NCBI GenBank assembly: GCA_934621485.1
Contig: CAKTUS010000052.1
Span: forward strand, 1-17,325
Origin: an uncultured Clostridia bacterium
GTDB lineage: Bacteria > Bacillota > Clostridia > Christensenellales > Aristaeellaceae
Reading direction: 5' to 3'
Length of the DNA stretch: 17,325 nt
The notes under the pieces were generated by a model. The model had not been told where the DNA came from and did not search any database. It saw only the letters and a list, made by a program, of their open reading frames with translations. This document shows positions 6,507 through 14,996 of this stretch, one piece after another (positions within the stretch are counted from its first letter, which is position 1; each line of letters starts with the position of its first letter). Made by a program: the position numbers and the translations under genes.

Positions 6507-8237
6507 TCACTCCTTTATCGTGCGCGCAGAGGAATTGTGGTAAGTGGGCAGCTGCTTGGAAAGGGCGTAGGCCTCCTCCAGGCTGAGGGTTTTGGCGGAA
6601 TGGTCCATCTGCCGTTGCAGATGATGCTGATGCAGCGTTTTCAGGGCCTCCTGCGCCATTTTCATGAGCGTATCATCTTCCTCGTCGGTGATGCTCTCCA
6701 AAATGTCGCTGACAGCAGCCCGGCTTTGTTCGTCCGGCTGGCGTTCCAGAAACTCCGCCACGCTTTCGCCGCTGCACAATGCTTCACAGAAGGAACGAAA
6801 CAGCCCGTCTTCAAATTCCTCCGGCGAGATACTGCTTTTTGGCAACCGGCCCGTAGCCAGCAGCGCCAGCAATACCTGAGCGGCCCTGTCGGTTTGCGCC
6901 AAAGCCCTGGCCTGGCGCGATACGCTTTCGCGCTTTACGGGGGCGGCCCTGGCCGGCAGAGGCGCTTGCCCCACCTGGGCCAGAAGCACTTCCCGGCTAA
7001 AGCCGGTTTCCAGAGATAAACGCTTCAAGTGGTTTTCCAGCTCCACCGGCTCCTTCACGTTGCGAAGGAACAGGGCGCAGGCTTTGGCGTATTCGGTACG
7101 GCCTTCCTCGGTGCTCATGTCATGCTTTTCCTTTTCACGCAGCATACGGTACTGCGCGCCGGAAATGGGCTTCAGCTGGTGAAAGGCATCCAACCCCTCC
7201 TGCCGGATAAACTCGTCCGGGTCCAGCCCGCCGGGAAAATCCAGCACCCGCACAGGCACGTTTTCGCCCTCCAGCACCTCCAGCCCCCGCAAAATGGCCT
7301 TTTGGCCCGCCCGGTCGCCGTCGTAAGCGATGTATACCTCGGGCGCAAAGCGGTGCAGCAGGCGCGCCTGATCCGGCGTAAGCGCCGTGCCCAGCGTGGC
7401 GGCCACGCCCTCCACGCCAAACTGCGAGAGCGCAATCACGTCCATATATCCTTCCACCAGAATGACCCGCGTAAGACCCTTGGCTTTGCGCAGCAAATTG
7501 GCTGCAAAAACGGTATACCGCTTGTTAAAGGCCGGGGTGTCGCCGGTGTTGAGATACTTGGGCATTGCATCGCCCATGGCACGCCCGCCAAAGCCGAGCA
7601 CGTTGCCATAGGCGTCGATAATGGGGAAGATGGCACGGTTGCGGAACATATCAAACGCCCGTCCGTCCCGCTTAAGCAGGATGCCGGCCTGCACCAGCTC
7701 GTCCTCGGTAAAGCCCTCGGAAAGCAGGCGTTTTCCCACTTGACCTGACGGCGGCGTGGCCCCGATACCGAATCGGCGAATGACGCCGTCGCTCAGCCCG
7801 CGCTGTTGCAGGTAAGCAAGAATGTGCGCGCCCTCAGGCTCCCAGAGCAGCTGGTGGTAGATACGCGCGGCAGCCTTGTTGGCCAGATAAATGCGTTCCT
7901 TCAGGGTGCGGCGCTTTTCGTAGCCCGGGTCGTTTTGCATTTCCGGCAGGGGCATGTGCAGCTGATCTGCCAGAAAGGCCACGGCCTCCTGAAAGGAAAG
8001 ACGTTCGATATCCATGATGAACTGAATCACGCTGCCTCCGGCCTTGCAGCCGAAGCAATGATACACCTGCTTTTGCTCGTCCACCGAAAAGGAGGGGGCA
8101 GTTTCGTTGTGAAACGGGCACAGACCAACATATCTATGCCCGTTCTTCTTCAGCGTCACATAGGAGCCGACAACCTTTACAATGTCGGCCCGGGCGCGCA
8201 GCTCATCCAGCCATTGCGGGGGATACCTTCCGGCCAT
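6507..8237 (-). CDS. dnaG: DNA primase
   Basis: Makes RNA primers for the replication fork. The 576 residues are within range for Firmicutes DnaG. The N-terminal CHC2 zinc ribbon has Cys40, His43, Cys61 and Cys64 (CPFHNE and CFGCKAGG). The catalytic core has FRNRAIFPI (198-206) and the TOPRIM motifs VEGYMDVI (261-268, catalytic Glu262) and DGDRAGQKA (306-314), with GLDPDEFI (337-344). The C-terminal part (about 430-576) is helical and would bind DnaB helicase. The ATG at 8237 follows AAGGA at short spacing. Its stop is five bases before the rpoD start, and the rpoD ribosome binding site lies in its last codons. Confidence 0.97.
   Translation of the reverse strand: MAGRYPPQWLDELRARADIVKVVGSYVTLKKNGHRYVGLCPFHNETAPSFSVDEQKQVYHCFGCKAGGSVIQFIMDIERLSFQEAVAFLADQLHMPLPEMQNDPGYEKRRTLKERIYLANKAAARIYHQLLWEPEGAHILAYLQQRGLSDGVIRRFGIGATPPSGQVGKRLLSEGFTEDELVQAGILLKRDGRAFDMFRNRAIFPIIDAYGNVLGFGGRAMGDAMPKYLNTGDTPAFNKRYTVFAANLLRKAKGLTRVILVEGYMDVIALSQFGVEGVAATLGTALTPDQARLLHRFAPEVYIAYDGDRAGQKAILRGLEVLEGENVPVRVLDFPGGLDPDEFIRQEGLDAFHQLKPISGAQYRMLREKEKHDMSTEEGRTEYAKACALFLRNVKEPVELENHLKRLSLETGFSREVLLAQVGQAPLPARAAPVKRESVSRQARALAQTDRAAQVLLALLATGRLPKSSISPEEFEDGLFRSFCEALCSGESVAEFLERQPDEQSRAAVSDILESITDEEDDTLMKMAQEALKTLHQHHLQRQMDHSAKTLSLEEAYALSKQLPTYHNSSARTIKE
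6510..6516 (-). promoter_or_regulatory. Ribosome binding site that sets the rpoD TTG start
   Basis: AAAGGAG on the minus strand within the last dnaG codons, eight bases before the TTG at 6501. The GTG at 6510 shares its last G with this site and so cannot be served by it. Confidence 0.8.
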
Positions 8238-8328
8238 TCATTCCTTCACCCATTCCTAAACATTCGCCACGGCGAGACTGTTTCCTGCAAAATGTTCAAC
8301 AATTTCCGACAAACTCCTGCCTGTATCC
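8238..8328 (-). promoter_or_regulatory. dgt-dnaG intergenic region with two GCAGGA repeats
   Basis: The 91 bp between dgt and dnaG have no clear TTGACA/TATAAT pair. On the minus strand GCAGGA occurs twice, at 8320-8315 and 8288-8283, 32 bp apart (about three helical turns), with an imperfect GTTGAAC palindrome between. This could be a regulatory site for dnaG-rpoD, but the assignment is tentative. Confidence 0.25.
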
Positions 8329-9333
8329 TTATTTTTTGGCAAAAGCGCCGGGAATGAAAAGCTCGCTGAACGCATCGATGGCATAACGGTCGGTCATGCA
8401 GGCAACAAAATCGCAGGCAGCCCGCTCGGGCCCCTCTGTGTACACAATTTCCAAATACTCTGCCGGCAGCTGCTCCGGATGCGCCAGGTAATGCGCAAAC
8501 AAAGCGGACAGAATATAGTCGCAGCGCTCCTCTTCCTTTTTGCGCCACTCATCGTGGTACACGTAGGCAAAGAGAAACTCGCGCAGCTCGTCGCTGGCTT
8601 GGGCTACCTCCTCGGACATGGCCACAAAGGGCTTGTCCATCGAGGTGGTCACGATATCGCGAATCATGGTGTCGATACGCTCCCCATGGGTCTGCCCCAG
8701 CACGCTCAGGCAGCGCTTGGGAAGCTCGAAGGGGCGAAGCACGCCGCCGCGAATGGCGTCGTCGATATCATGGTTGATGTAGGCGATACGATCGGCCCGG
8801 CGCACGCACCAGCCTTCCAGCGTGGCGGGCTCCTGCTCGCCGGAGTGGTTGCGAATCCCATCCAGGGTTTCCAGGCACAGGTTCAGGCCCTTGCCGTCGT
8901 TTTCCAGCCGTTCGGCCACCCGACGGCTTTGCGCGTTGTGCTGAAAACCGCCGGGCATCAGCTTGTTCAGCGTGCTTTCTCCGATGTGCCCAAAGGGAGT
9001 ATGTCCCAGGTCGTGCCCCAGCGCAATGGCCTCTGTTAGGTCTTCATTCAGCCGCAGACAGCGCGCCAGCGTGCGGGCCACCTGCGACACCTCCAGGGTG
9101 TGCGTCAGGCGGGTGCGGTAATGATCCCCTGCAGGGGAAAGAAACACCTGGGTTTTGAACTTGAGCCGGCGGAAACTCTTGCAGTGAATGATGCGATCCC
9201 GGTCGCGCTGGTAACAGGTGCGCATATCGCAGGGACTAAGGGGCTTTTGCCGGCCGCGGCTGTTTGCCGAAAGGGCGGCATAAGGCGACAGCCTCTCCTT
9301 TTCTTCCTGTTCCTGGCGCTGGCGAATCGTCAT
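8329..9333 (-). CDS. dgt: Deoxyguanosinetriphosphate triphosphohydrolase-like protein (HD domain)
   Basis: An HD-superfamily dNTP triphosphohydrolase, splitting dNTPs into deoxynucleoside and triphosphate and so helping balance pools. It has 334 residues. The metal-binding HD set is clear: RLTHTLEV (His78), ALGHDLGHTPFGH (His107, Asp108) and RRADRIAYINHD (Asp181); the family N-terminal RDRDRIIHCKSFRRLKFKTQVF is also present. The ATG at 9333 is chosen because AAAGGA lies about nine bases upstream; the frame can be extended to a TTG at 9354, but that codon lies upstream of the binding site. The type-2 dGTPase-like family often sits before dnaG in Clostridia. Substrate range cannot be told from sequence. 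Confidence 0.93.
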   Translation of the reverse strand: MTIRQRQEQEEKERLSPYAALSANSRGRQKPLSPCDMRTCYQRDRDRIIHCKSFRRLKFKTQVFLSPAGDHYRTRLTHTLEVSQVARTLARCLRLNEDLTEAIALGHDLGHTPFGHIGESTLNKLMPGGFQHNAQSRRVAERLENDGKGLNLCLETLDGIRNHSGEQEPATLEGWCVRRADRIAYINHDIDDAIRGGVLRPFELPKRCLSVLGQTHGERIDTMIRDIVTTSMDKPFVAMSEEVAQASDELREFLFAYVYHDEWRKKEEERCDYILSALFAHYLAHPEQLPAEYLEIVYTEGPERAACDFVACMTDRYAIDAFSELFIPGAFAKK

Positions 9334-9402
9334 GGGCTTGCATCCTTTCCTCAAAACGGACGGTTTTTTATGAAATGTTCCATTACACTATATACTGTGC
9401 CC

Positions 9403-9425
9403 GCAGGGGGAAGTCCTGCTTTTTT
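9403..9425 (+). terminator. Terminator-like hairpin between dgt and dnaX
   Basis: On the plus strand GCAGG (9403-9407) pairs with CCTGC (9415-9419) across a 7-nt loop and is followed by six Ts (9420-9425). The stem is only 5 bp. No plus-strand gene lies upstream, so it may insulate dnaX from antisense transcription or end a very short transcript. Confidence 0.45.
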
Positions 9426-9426
9426 C

Positions 9427-9455
9427 TTGACCTTGCGCGGCAAAAAGGCTATGAT
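9427..9455 (+). promoter_or_regulatory. Sigma-A promoter of dnaX-rsmA
   Basis: TTGACC (9427-9432) and TATGAT (9450-9455), each five of six matches to consensus, are separated by exactly 17 bases. Transcription would start near 9462, about 40 nt before the dnaX ATG. Confidence 0.85.
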
Positions 9456-9502
9456 AGAGACTGGAATTTTGCGTGCGAAGGCACGCTGAGGGAAGGTGCG
9501 CT

Positions 9503-11127
<1,625 letters not shown>

Positions 11128-11131
<4 letters not shown>

Positions 11132-11970
11132 AAAAGTCCTATGCGCAGGCTCGCCGGCGAGAGGCGGAGGGTATCCGCTATAAGCATGATTTGGGTCAGC
11201 ATTTCCTCTATGACGAGGAGTTGCTTACCTCCCTGGTTCAGGCCACCGGCGTCACCCAAGCGGACGGTGTTTTGGAGATTGGCCCCGGGGCGGGCACGTT
11301 GACCCGCTGTCTGTGCCGGGCAGCCAAAAACGTGGTAGCGGTAGAGGTGGACCATGATATTCTGCCCTTTTTGCGTGTGAATACCGAGCCGTTCGACAAC
11401 CTGACCATTGTGGAGGGGGATGTGCGCAAAATCCATCTTTCAGAGGTATGTGCGCCGCTGGGTGATGGGTTTCTGGTTATCGCCAATATTCCCTACAATA
11501 TCACCACCCCCATTCTGGAATGTCTTTGGGATAGCGGCTTGCCCATCCGGCAGATTTCCGTGATGGTTCAAAAGGAAGTGGCGGACAAGCTGATGGCCGC
11601 CCCCTCCACCGCCGCTTACGGCGTTACCAGCGTGCGTTGTCAGTATTTGTCGCAGCCGTCTCTGGTGGCCGTTGTGCCTGCGGAGCGCTTCACGCCCCCG
11701 CCGAAGGTGGACAGCGCCTTTGTGCGTATGGATATGCGCTCAGAGCCGCCCCTTCCGGTACAGGATGAAAAGCTGCTGATGCGCCTGGTAAAGGCGGGCT
11801 TTTCCCTGCGGCGCAAAACCCTGACCAACGCCTTAAAAGGAGTGGTGGATGGACAAAAGCTGCGAAACGCTCTGGAAGCATGCGGCCTTTCGCCAACTGT
11901 GCGGGGGGAAGCGCTTTCCGTGGAGCAGTGGATTAGCCTGGCCAACGCCTGCGCCGGGGAGCCGTCTTAA
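11128..11970 (+). CDS. rsmA: 16S rRNA (adenine(1518)-N(6)/adenine(1519)-N(6))-dimethyltransferase
   Basis: RsmA (KsgA) dimethylates two adjacent adenines in the 3' terminal helix of 16S rRNA during 30S maturation. The 280 residues show LGQHFL (22-27), the SAM motif EIGPGAGTLT (50-59), VEVD (73-76) and the catalytic NIPYN (120-124), with a C-terminal helical domain containing the RRKTLTNAL motif. The GTG at 11128 overlaps the dnaX stop (GTGA) and is preceded by AAGGAG seven bases away. Its TAA stop shares a TTAA with the stop of the converging gene, so the two ends overlap by four bases without any terminator between. Confidence 0.96.
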
Positions 11971-12800
11971 GCGCGACGGCGTTTTTCCAGCTGCCGCAGG
12001 CGGCAGGAGGCGTAAAGCGCAAAGCATACTCCCGCCGGAATGGGGTAATAGGGCAGGCGGGTCAGCAGCGCCAAGACGCCAAGGCCCACGCCGTACCAGA
12101 AATAGCGCCGGGCACGTCCCGGACTCAGCATGGCGTCAGCCCATTCCGCTATTGTGCGGCGCTTGCGTTTTCGGCGGCCGATGCGGCGGAGGTCCTCGTC
12201 CGTAGCCGGGCTTGCCAGCCCGGCGAAACGAATCATTGCTTCCCGGTCAAAAAGCCGCAAAGGCATGTCGCAGGTTTCCACATAGGCTGCGGCATCCCGG
12301 CACAAAGGCGCGGTGCAGCACAAAACGCAGATGTCTGCCGCCGCCTGCCGTGCCTCTCGGAGACACTCGATGATTTGCTGCACGGTGACGGGCTGGCTTT
12401 CGTGCTGGGCAATCAGGCGCACCAGCGCGGGTTTTCCATCCAGCTGGCCGGTTACTTGCCAGTCCAGCGCCTTTTGCATCACAACGGGCGCCTCCGGACC
12501 AATCCATAGGGCCGCTTGAAACGCCGCATGTCTGGGCGGCAACAGCAGCAGCTTTTCCAGAGCCAGTTCGCCGCCAATGACTTGGCGCATCTGCCATTCG
12601 CGGCGCGCTACCCGCTTTTTTCCAAGCAGACGTGCGCATAGCCAAAGCATTACGCCCAAGGCGGTGCCTGCGGTCAGGGCCGGCAGGCTTACGCCCCACA
12701 GCCATACAAACCACGCCAGCCCAACGGCCCAGGGAAACAGGGCGCGCAGCAGGTGATCGGAAAAGCTGGAAAGCGGCGTTTTGGGGCGATACTTCTGCAT
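11967..12800 (-). CDS. Unrecognised membrane protein, possible degenerate Mrr-like domain
   Basis: A 277-residue protein I cannot name. Two hydrophobic segments lie near the N-terminus (about 20-38 and 40-59). A soluble domain follows (about 70-195), then a very basic patch RRIGRRKRKRR (206-216), and one or two more membrane segments (about 234-266). The soluble part (ALVRLIAQHES, a helix with VQQIIECLREA, ADICVLCCT, AAAYVETCDMPLRLFDREAMIRF) has the order of strands and helices, and the final L-hydrophobic-D element, of Mrr-type nuclease folds. Where active members carry QxK, this reads QHE, so catalysis is doubtful. The ATG at 12800 follows AGGAGG at short spacing. The gene converges on rsmA and diverges from nadD. 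Confidence 0.6.
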   Translation of the reverse strand: MQKYRPKTPLSSFSDHLLRALFPWAVGLAWFVWLWGVSLPALTAGTALGVMLWLCARLLGKKRVARREWQMRQVIGGELALEKLLLLPPRHAAFQAALWIGPEAPVVMQKALDWQVTGQLDGKPALVRLIAQHESQPVTVQQIIECLREARQAAADICVLCCTAPLCRDAAAYVETCDMPLRLFDREAMIRFAGLASPATDEDLRRIGRRKRKRRTIAEWADAMLSPGRARRYFWYGVGLGVLALLTRLPYYPIPAGVCFALYASCRLRQLEKRRRA

Positions 12801-12849
12801 AGAACCTCCTCATGGTTGGAAGGGATTCCCTCCTCATAAACGAAAATTC

Positions 12850-12878
12850 TTCCCCTTTTTAGGAATTTTTAGTATTCT
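12850..12878 (+). promoter_or_regulatory. Possible promoter of nadD-yqeK-rsfS
   Basis: TTCCCC (12850-12855) and TATTCT (12873-12878) are spaced by 17 bases. The -35 is poor (three of six), so the promoter may be weak or need help. An inverted repeat AAAATTC/GAATTTT (12843-12849 and 12863-12869) covers the -35 and could be an operator. Confidence 0.4.
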
Positions 12879-12894
12879 GATTCGGTAATGGCAA
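12866..12894 (-). promoter_or_regulatory. Possible promoter of the membrane protein gene
   Basis: On the minus strand TTGCCA (12894-12889) and TAAAAA (12871-12866) are spaced by 17 bases. It faces the proposed nadD promoter, and the two -10 elements are one base apart, so both cannot be occupied at once. Confidence 0.45.
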
Positions 12895-12903
12895 GCAGTA
12901 GGG

Positions 12904-12911
12904 AAAGGAGG
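12904..12911 (+). promoter_or_regulatory. Ribosome binding site that sets the nadD GTG start
   Basis: AAAGGAGG ends seven bases before the GTG at 12919. An out-of-frame ATG at 12915 lies between the two but is too close to the site to be favoured. Confidence 0.75.
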
Positions 12912-12918
12912 CACATGG

Positions 12919-14136
12919 GTGCCGAAGGAACGGATAGGGATCATGGGTGGGAGTTTCAACCCCATTCATGAGCGCCATGTGGAAATGGCTTTGGCGGCTA
13001 AGGAAGAGTATGGGCTGGACCGGTTGATCTTTTTGCCGACGGGCAACCCGCCGCACAAGCGCGAGGGCCTGGCCGGAGCGGAGGAGCGCTTCGAGATGAC
13101 GCGCCTGGCGGTTTTTGGCAGGCCGGGCTGCGTCGCTTCGCGCATGGAAGTGGAACGCACGGGGGTTATTTACACGGTGGATACGCTTAGCACCATGCAA
13201 AAGCAAATGCCGGACGCGGAGCTAAACTACATCATCGGCGAAGATACGCTGATGAATTTGCCAAATTGGCGCAAACCGGACAAGGTGTTCTCCATGTGCC
13301 GCTTTCTGGTGTGCTGCCGCACATCGGAGGACATTGAAAAGCTGCCGGTCGTTCAGGAGCTTTGCCAAAGGGGAGGCCGCTTTTCTTTCCTATCCCTGCC
13401 GCCCAGCCAGGTTTCCGCCACGGTGGCGCGGCAAAAGGTGGCGGCGGGGGAAAAAGCGGAAGAGCTTGCCCCTCAGGTGAGGGAGTATATTCGGGTTATG
13501 GGGCTGTACGGCTGCCAGCCGTTGATTCTCAACGGCCGGGAAACTTACACCCGTCTGAAGCAGGCCCTTTCGGACAAACGACTGTTCCACTCCCTGCTGG
13601 TGGCGGACACGGCGCGGCAGCTGGCTCTGCTTCACGGCGTGGACCCGCAAAAGGCGGAGCTGGCCGGGCTGCTGCATGATTCTGCCAAATGCCTGCCTCT
13701 TGGCGAAATGCAGCGCCTTGTGCGGCAGCAACGGCTGCTGCTGGACCGGGAAACCCTGCAAAGCGGCAATTTGCTTCATGGACCGGCAGGCGCGGTACTG
13801 GCCCAGGAGGAATATGGGGTAACCGACCCCAACATTCTGTCCGCCATTCGCTGCCACACCACGGGAAAGGTGGGCATGCTTCCTTTGGACCTGATTGTAT
13901 ACCTGGCGGACAAAATCGAGCCCTCCAGATGCGCATATCCGGCGCTGGATCAGGCCCGTGCCCTGGCTGACACCAACCTGGCCGCAGCGGCCAGACAGCT
14001 GATGGAATCCAGCATGGCTTATGTGCGGTCGCAGGGCGGTCAGCCTCATCCGGTTACACAGCAGGCCGCGGAATGGCTGAAGCGCCTGGACAAAAGCGGG
14101 CGGAACAAAGAGAGAGGAGAAAATCCAAATGAATGA
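12919..14136 (+). CDS. nadD: Fused nicotinate-nucleotide adenylyltransferase (NadD) and YqeK-type HD hydrolase
   Basis: A 405-residue two-domain protein. Residues 1-195 are NadD, which adenylates nicotinate mononucleotide in NAD synthesis: GGSFNPIHERH (10-20), PTGNPPHK (40-47), YTVDTL (85-90), IIGEDTLMNLPNW (105-117) and VSATVAR (165-171). The nucleotidyltransferase motif normally HxGH reads HERH here (Gly to Arg), keeping His17 and His20. Residues about 203-395 are YqeK, a symmetrical diadenosine tetraphosphatase of the HD family: His224, LLHDSAK (His253, Asp254), His287, AIRCHTTGKVGM and VYLADKIEPSR (Asp331). Such genes are neighbours in most Firmicutes, and here they are one reading frame. 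The GTG start is set by AAAGGAGG. The stop overlaps rsfS by eight bases. Confidence 0.93.
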   Translation: MPKERIGIMGGSFNPIHERHVEMALAAKEEYGLDRLIFLPTGNPPHKREGLAGAEERFEMTRLAVFGRPGCVASRMEVERTGVIYTVDTLSTMQKQMPDAELNYIIGEDTLMNLPNWRKPDKVFSMCRFLVCCRTSEDIEKLPVVQELCQRGGRFSFLSLPPSQVSATVARQKVAAGEKAEELAPQVREYIRVMGLYGCQPLILNGRETYTRLKQALSDKRLFHSLLVADTARQLALLHGVDPQKAELAGLLHDSAKCLPLGEMQRLVRQQRLLLDRETLQSGNLLHGPAGAVLAQEEYGVTDPNILSAIRCHTTGKVGMLPLDLIVYLADKIEPSRCAYPALDQARALADTNLAAAARQLMESSMAYVRSQGGQPHPVTQQAAEWLKRLDKSGRNKERGENPNE

Positions 14137-14485
14137 AATGGTTCAAAAAATGGCGCAGATTCTTTACGACAAAAAGGCTCAGCAGATTGTGGCGCTGGAT
14201 GTACGGGGCATGACGGTGATTACCGACTGCATGCTCATTGCCAGCGGCCGCAATGCGCTGCAGGTGCGCAGTCTGGCTGAGGAATTGGAAGACCGCATGG
14301 CGCAGGAGTACGGCTTGAACCCGGTGCGCCGGGAGGGACAGCAGGAGGGCCGATGGGCGGTGCTGGACTATGGCGATGTGCTGGTCCACATTTTCCATAC
14401 CGAGGAGCGGGAATTCTATCGGCTGGACAAGCTGTGGGAAAACGAGAATAATCACATTTCCCTGCCCTTTGAGGAAGAGAAATAA
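14129..14485 (+). CDS. rsfS: Ribosomal silencing factor RsfS
   Basis: A 118-residue RsfS (YbeB/Iojap) protein, which binds L14 on the large subunit and blocks subunit joining when nutrients are short. Family segments visible are DCMLIASGRNALQVRSLAEELE (33-54), REGQQEGRWAVLDYGDVLVHIF (73-94) and the end REFYRLDKLW (99-108). The ATG at 14129 overlaps the end of nadD-yqeK and has GAGAGGAG nine bases upstream, so translation is probably coupled. It is the last gene of the nadD unit; no hairpin terminator is apparent in the 85 bp before the next gene. Confidence 0.95.
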   Translation: MNEMVQKMAQILYDKKAQQIVALDVRGMTVITDCMLIASGRNALQVRSLAEELEDRMAQEYGLNPVRREGQQEGRWAVLDYGDVLVHIFHTEEREFYRLDKLWENENNHISLPFEEEK

Positions 14486-14500
14486 GCTTTTCTGGCAGCC

Positions 14501-14543
14501 TTCAGCCTTTCTTCATCTGTCGTTCACCTGTCTTTGCTAGGAT
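14501..14543 (+). promoter_or_regulatory. Promoter with 11-bp direct repeats ahead of the two-component operon
   Basis: TTCA recurs at 14501, 14512 and 14523, exactly 11 bp apart, and CTGTC recurs at 14517 and 14528, also 11 bp apart. OmpR/PhoB-type regulators bind direct repeats with this spacing; the CTGTC-N6-CTGTC arrangement resembles the E. coli PhoB box. Four bases after the last 11-bp repeat unit is TAGGAT (14538-14543) in an extended TGC context, with no good -35, as at activator-dependent promoters. The regulator encoded just downstream is the likely binder (inference). Confidence 0.6.
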
Positions 14544-14570
14544 GGGGATGGGAAAGGAGGCGGCCAGAAC

Positions 14571-14996
14571 ATGAAACGCAAAAAGGCGTTCTGTATGGGG
14601 CTGTTGCTAAGCATGGCATTGCTGCTATGTACGGCGGCCGGTTTCTATTTCGACGTTCATCAGCCAGCCGCTTTCCCGAGCGATACGTGGGGAATGTTGC
14701 TGATTGATATTGCCGACCAGGACGCGGCCACGTTCTATCATGTGGACACGCTGGGCGTTTATGTGCTAACGGTGGATGAAAAAAGCATGGCGTATCACGC
14801 CGGCGTTCGTCCGGGCGACCGGCTGGTAAGCATAAACGGTATTGCGGTGCAAAGCGCCTCGGAATGGAGCGACTTGCCTGCCGGTGAGGTAACGCTTCAG
14901 CTGGAGCGCTCACCGGGGGAAAGCCTGAACCTTTCGCTGAAAATAGAGGACGAAAACAAGGATGGTGGAGACAGTGCGTCTGCTGATTGTGGATGA
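14571..14996 (+). CDS. Membrane-anchored PDZ-domain protein
   Basis: A 141-residue protein with no protease domain. Residues 1-6 are basic (MKRKKA) and 7-25 are hydrophobic, giving a signal anchor or signal peptide; Cys20 does not sit in a proper lipobox because Leu precedes it. Residues about 55-126 look like a PDZ domain: GVYVLTVDEKSMAYHAGVRPGDRLVSINGIAV, then GEVTLQLERSPGE. PDZ domains bind protein C-termini or exposed peptides, here probably outside the membrane. GGAGG lies ten bases before the ATG at 14571. It is the first gene of the regulator-kinase operon and overlaps the regulator by 35 bp, so a role as an accessory sensor or modulator of the kinase is plausible but unproven. Confidence 0.8.
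   Translation: MKRKKAFCMGLLLSMALLLCTAAGFYFDVHQPAAFPSDTWGMLLIDIADQDAATFYHVDTLGVYVLTVDEKSMAYHAGVRPGDRLVSINGIAVQSASEWSDLPAGEVTLQLERSPGESLNLSLKIEDENKDGGDSASADCG

Noticed and set aside
9355..9502. SRP (4.5S) RNA, often located before dnaX in Firmicutes
   Set aside because: The conserved GGTCAGG...GGAAGGAAGCAGCC core is absent and the space is too small once the terminator and promoter are placed.
14623..14640. Lipoprotein signal in the PDZ protein
   Set aside because: Cys20 is preceded by Leu-Leu-Leu; a lipobox needs Gly, Ala or Ser just before the cysteine.
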